NCBI RefSeq assembly: GCF_900302485.1
Contig: NZ_OMOI01000001.1
Span: forward strand, 2,046,001-2,110,000
Direction: 5' to 3'
DNA: 64,000 bases
DNA from: Aliiroseovarius pelagivivens
GTDB taxonomy: Bacteria > Pseudomonadota > Alphaproteobacteria > Rhodobacterales > Rhodobacteraceae
The notes beneath the pieces are model-generated. The model was not told the DNA's origin and searched no databases. It was given only the letters and a program-made list of their open reading frames with translations. This document shows, piece by piece, positions 63,313-64,000 of this stretch; position 1 is the stretch's first letter; the number at the start of each line of letters is the position of its first letter. The position numbers and the translations under genes are program-made.

Positions 63313-64000
63313 CCCGCCTTCCCGCCCAGCTTTGGATCGGTGCCGTGCTTAGCGTCGTGCTACTGGCCGCCGCGCTGATCTCGTTTTTGTGGACGCCCTA
63401 TGACGTCACTGCGCTGAACATTTCGGACAAGCTTAAAGCCCCCTCGGCAGACTACCTGCTGGGCACCGATCACTTTGGCCGAGACCTCTTGTCCATGTTG
63501 ATGGAGGGCGGGCGAATCTCGATCGCCGTCGCCGTCTTGGCCGTGGGTATCGGCATGGGCATCGGCGTGCCTTTGGGGCTGATGGCAGCGGCCAATCGTG
63601 GTGGCTGGATGGACGAGGTCATCATGCGCGGCAATGACTTGATCTTCGCCTTCCCCTCGCTGGTCATCGCGATCCTGATCACCGCCACCTTCGGCCCCTC
63701 TGCCACCAACGCGATCATCGCCATTGGCATCTTCAACATCCCCGTTTTCGCCCGTGTCGCCCGCGGTGGCGCGCTGACCATCTGGACGCGCGAGTTCATC
63801 ATGGCCGCGCGCGTCGCCGGTAAGGGCAAAGCCCGCATCAGTGTCGAACATATTCTGCCCAACATCGCCAACCTGTTGATCGTGCAGGGAACCATCCAGT
63901 TCTCGCTGGGCATTCTGGCCGAAGCGGGGCTGAGCTATGTCGGCCTTGGCGCGCAGCCGCCCACCCCCAGTTGGGGACGGATGCTCGCGGACGCACAGAC
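63309..64000 (+). CDS. ABC transporter permease, DppC/OppC type, partial
   Basis: Second permease of the same importer, cut by the window end after 230 codons. It has the N-terminal DppC-like start, a DYLLGTDHFGRDLLSMLMEG motif and the EAA loop EFIMAARVAGKGKARISVEH. Overlaps the previous gene by 4 bp. Confidence 0.94.
   Translation, partial: MTRLPAQLWIGAVLSVVLLAAALISFLWTPYDVTALNISDKLKAPSADYLLGTDHFGRDLLSMLMEGGRISIAVAVLAVGIGMGIGVPLGLMAAANRGGWMDEVIMRGNDLIFAFPSLVIAILITATFGPSATNAIIAIGIFNIPVFARVARGGALTIWTREFIMAARVAGKGKARISVEHILPNIANLLIVQGTIQFSLGILAEAGLSYVGLGAQPPTPSWGRMLADAQ

Noticed and set aside
1..64000. CRISPR array or IS element
   Set aside because: No regularly spaced repeats and no transposase genes were seen; the only mobile units are the two tRNA elements.

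Overview
This is 64 kb of an alphaproteobacterial chromosome, most likely a marine member of the Rhodobacterales (Roseobacter group). The evidence is high-GC coding sequence, family-typical gene neighbourhoods (murA–DUF2948–hisD–UPF0262–phosphatase–infA–maf–rng–yacG; pcm–tolC–PopZ-like; ffh–GNAT–chorismate mutase–rpsP–bluB–rimM–trmD–rplS–rpmE), a MipZ-type division ATPase and a sodium-pumping NADH:quinone reductase. Calls rest on reading the sequence and recalling families; no database search was run.

Layout. 1-4.5 kb: 3' end of cobQ, then on the minus strand a PopZ/DUF2497-like protein, a TolC-type outer membrane channel and a PIMT-type methyltransferase, then tRNA-Cys. 4.5-10.6 kb: a roughly 6-kb genomic island integrated in tRNA-Cys, bounded by a perfect 45-bp repeat of the tRNA 3' half. 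It carries a tyrosine integrase with a small overlapping upstream gene, a small membrane protein, a lipoprotein, and a translationally coupled pair: a zinc-ribbon AAA ATPase and a HEPN-type putative RNase. This pair is the best candidate for an undescribed (defence-like) system. 11-17.8 kb: a fused FAD oxidoreductase/acetoacetate-decarboxylase-like protein, followed 2 bp later by a zinc-ribbon/class III cyclase/AAA/TPR signalling protein, and then a convergent Crp-family regulator with a perfect CRP-type palindrome between the two. 17.9-25.3 kb: nqrABCDEF (minus) with apbE and nqrM divergent, i.e. the full Na+-NQR plus its flavin and iron maturation factors.

25.3-32.8 kb: CBS protein, tRNA-Thr and the murA-to-yacG housekeeping run. 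32.9-34.1 kb: tRNA-Phe carrying a 1.17-kb integrase-less element, again bounded by a perfect 45-bp tRNA repeat and with arm-site-like TTTGTCTCGC repeats near both ends. 34.4-45.2 kb: a sugar-phosphate cluster (D-lyxose isomerase, PfkB remnant, gap, zwf, pgi, pps) convergent with a P-type cation ATPase. 45.4-52.9 kb: acyl-CoA synthetase, ABC exporter, small envelope and stress proteins. 53-59.8 kb: SRP, ribosomal and tRNA-modification genes ending in a strong terminator. 59.8-64 kb: a TPR gene broken by an 8-bp tandem duplication, a Lin0512 pair, mipZ and the start of a dipeptide-type ABC transporter operon that runs off the window.

The main lesson is two independent tRNA-targeted insertions 28 kb apart with the same core geometry. 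One has its own integrase and a putative defence payload; the other is tiny and non-autonomous.
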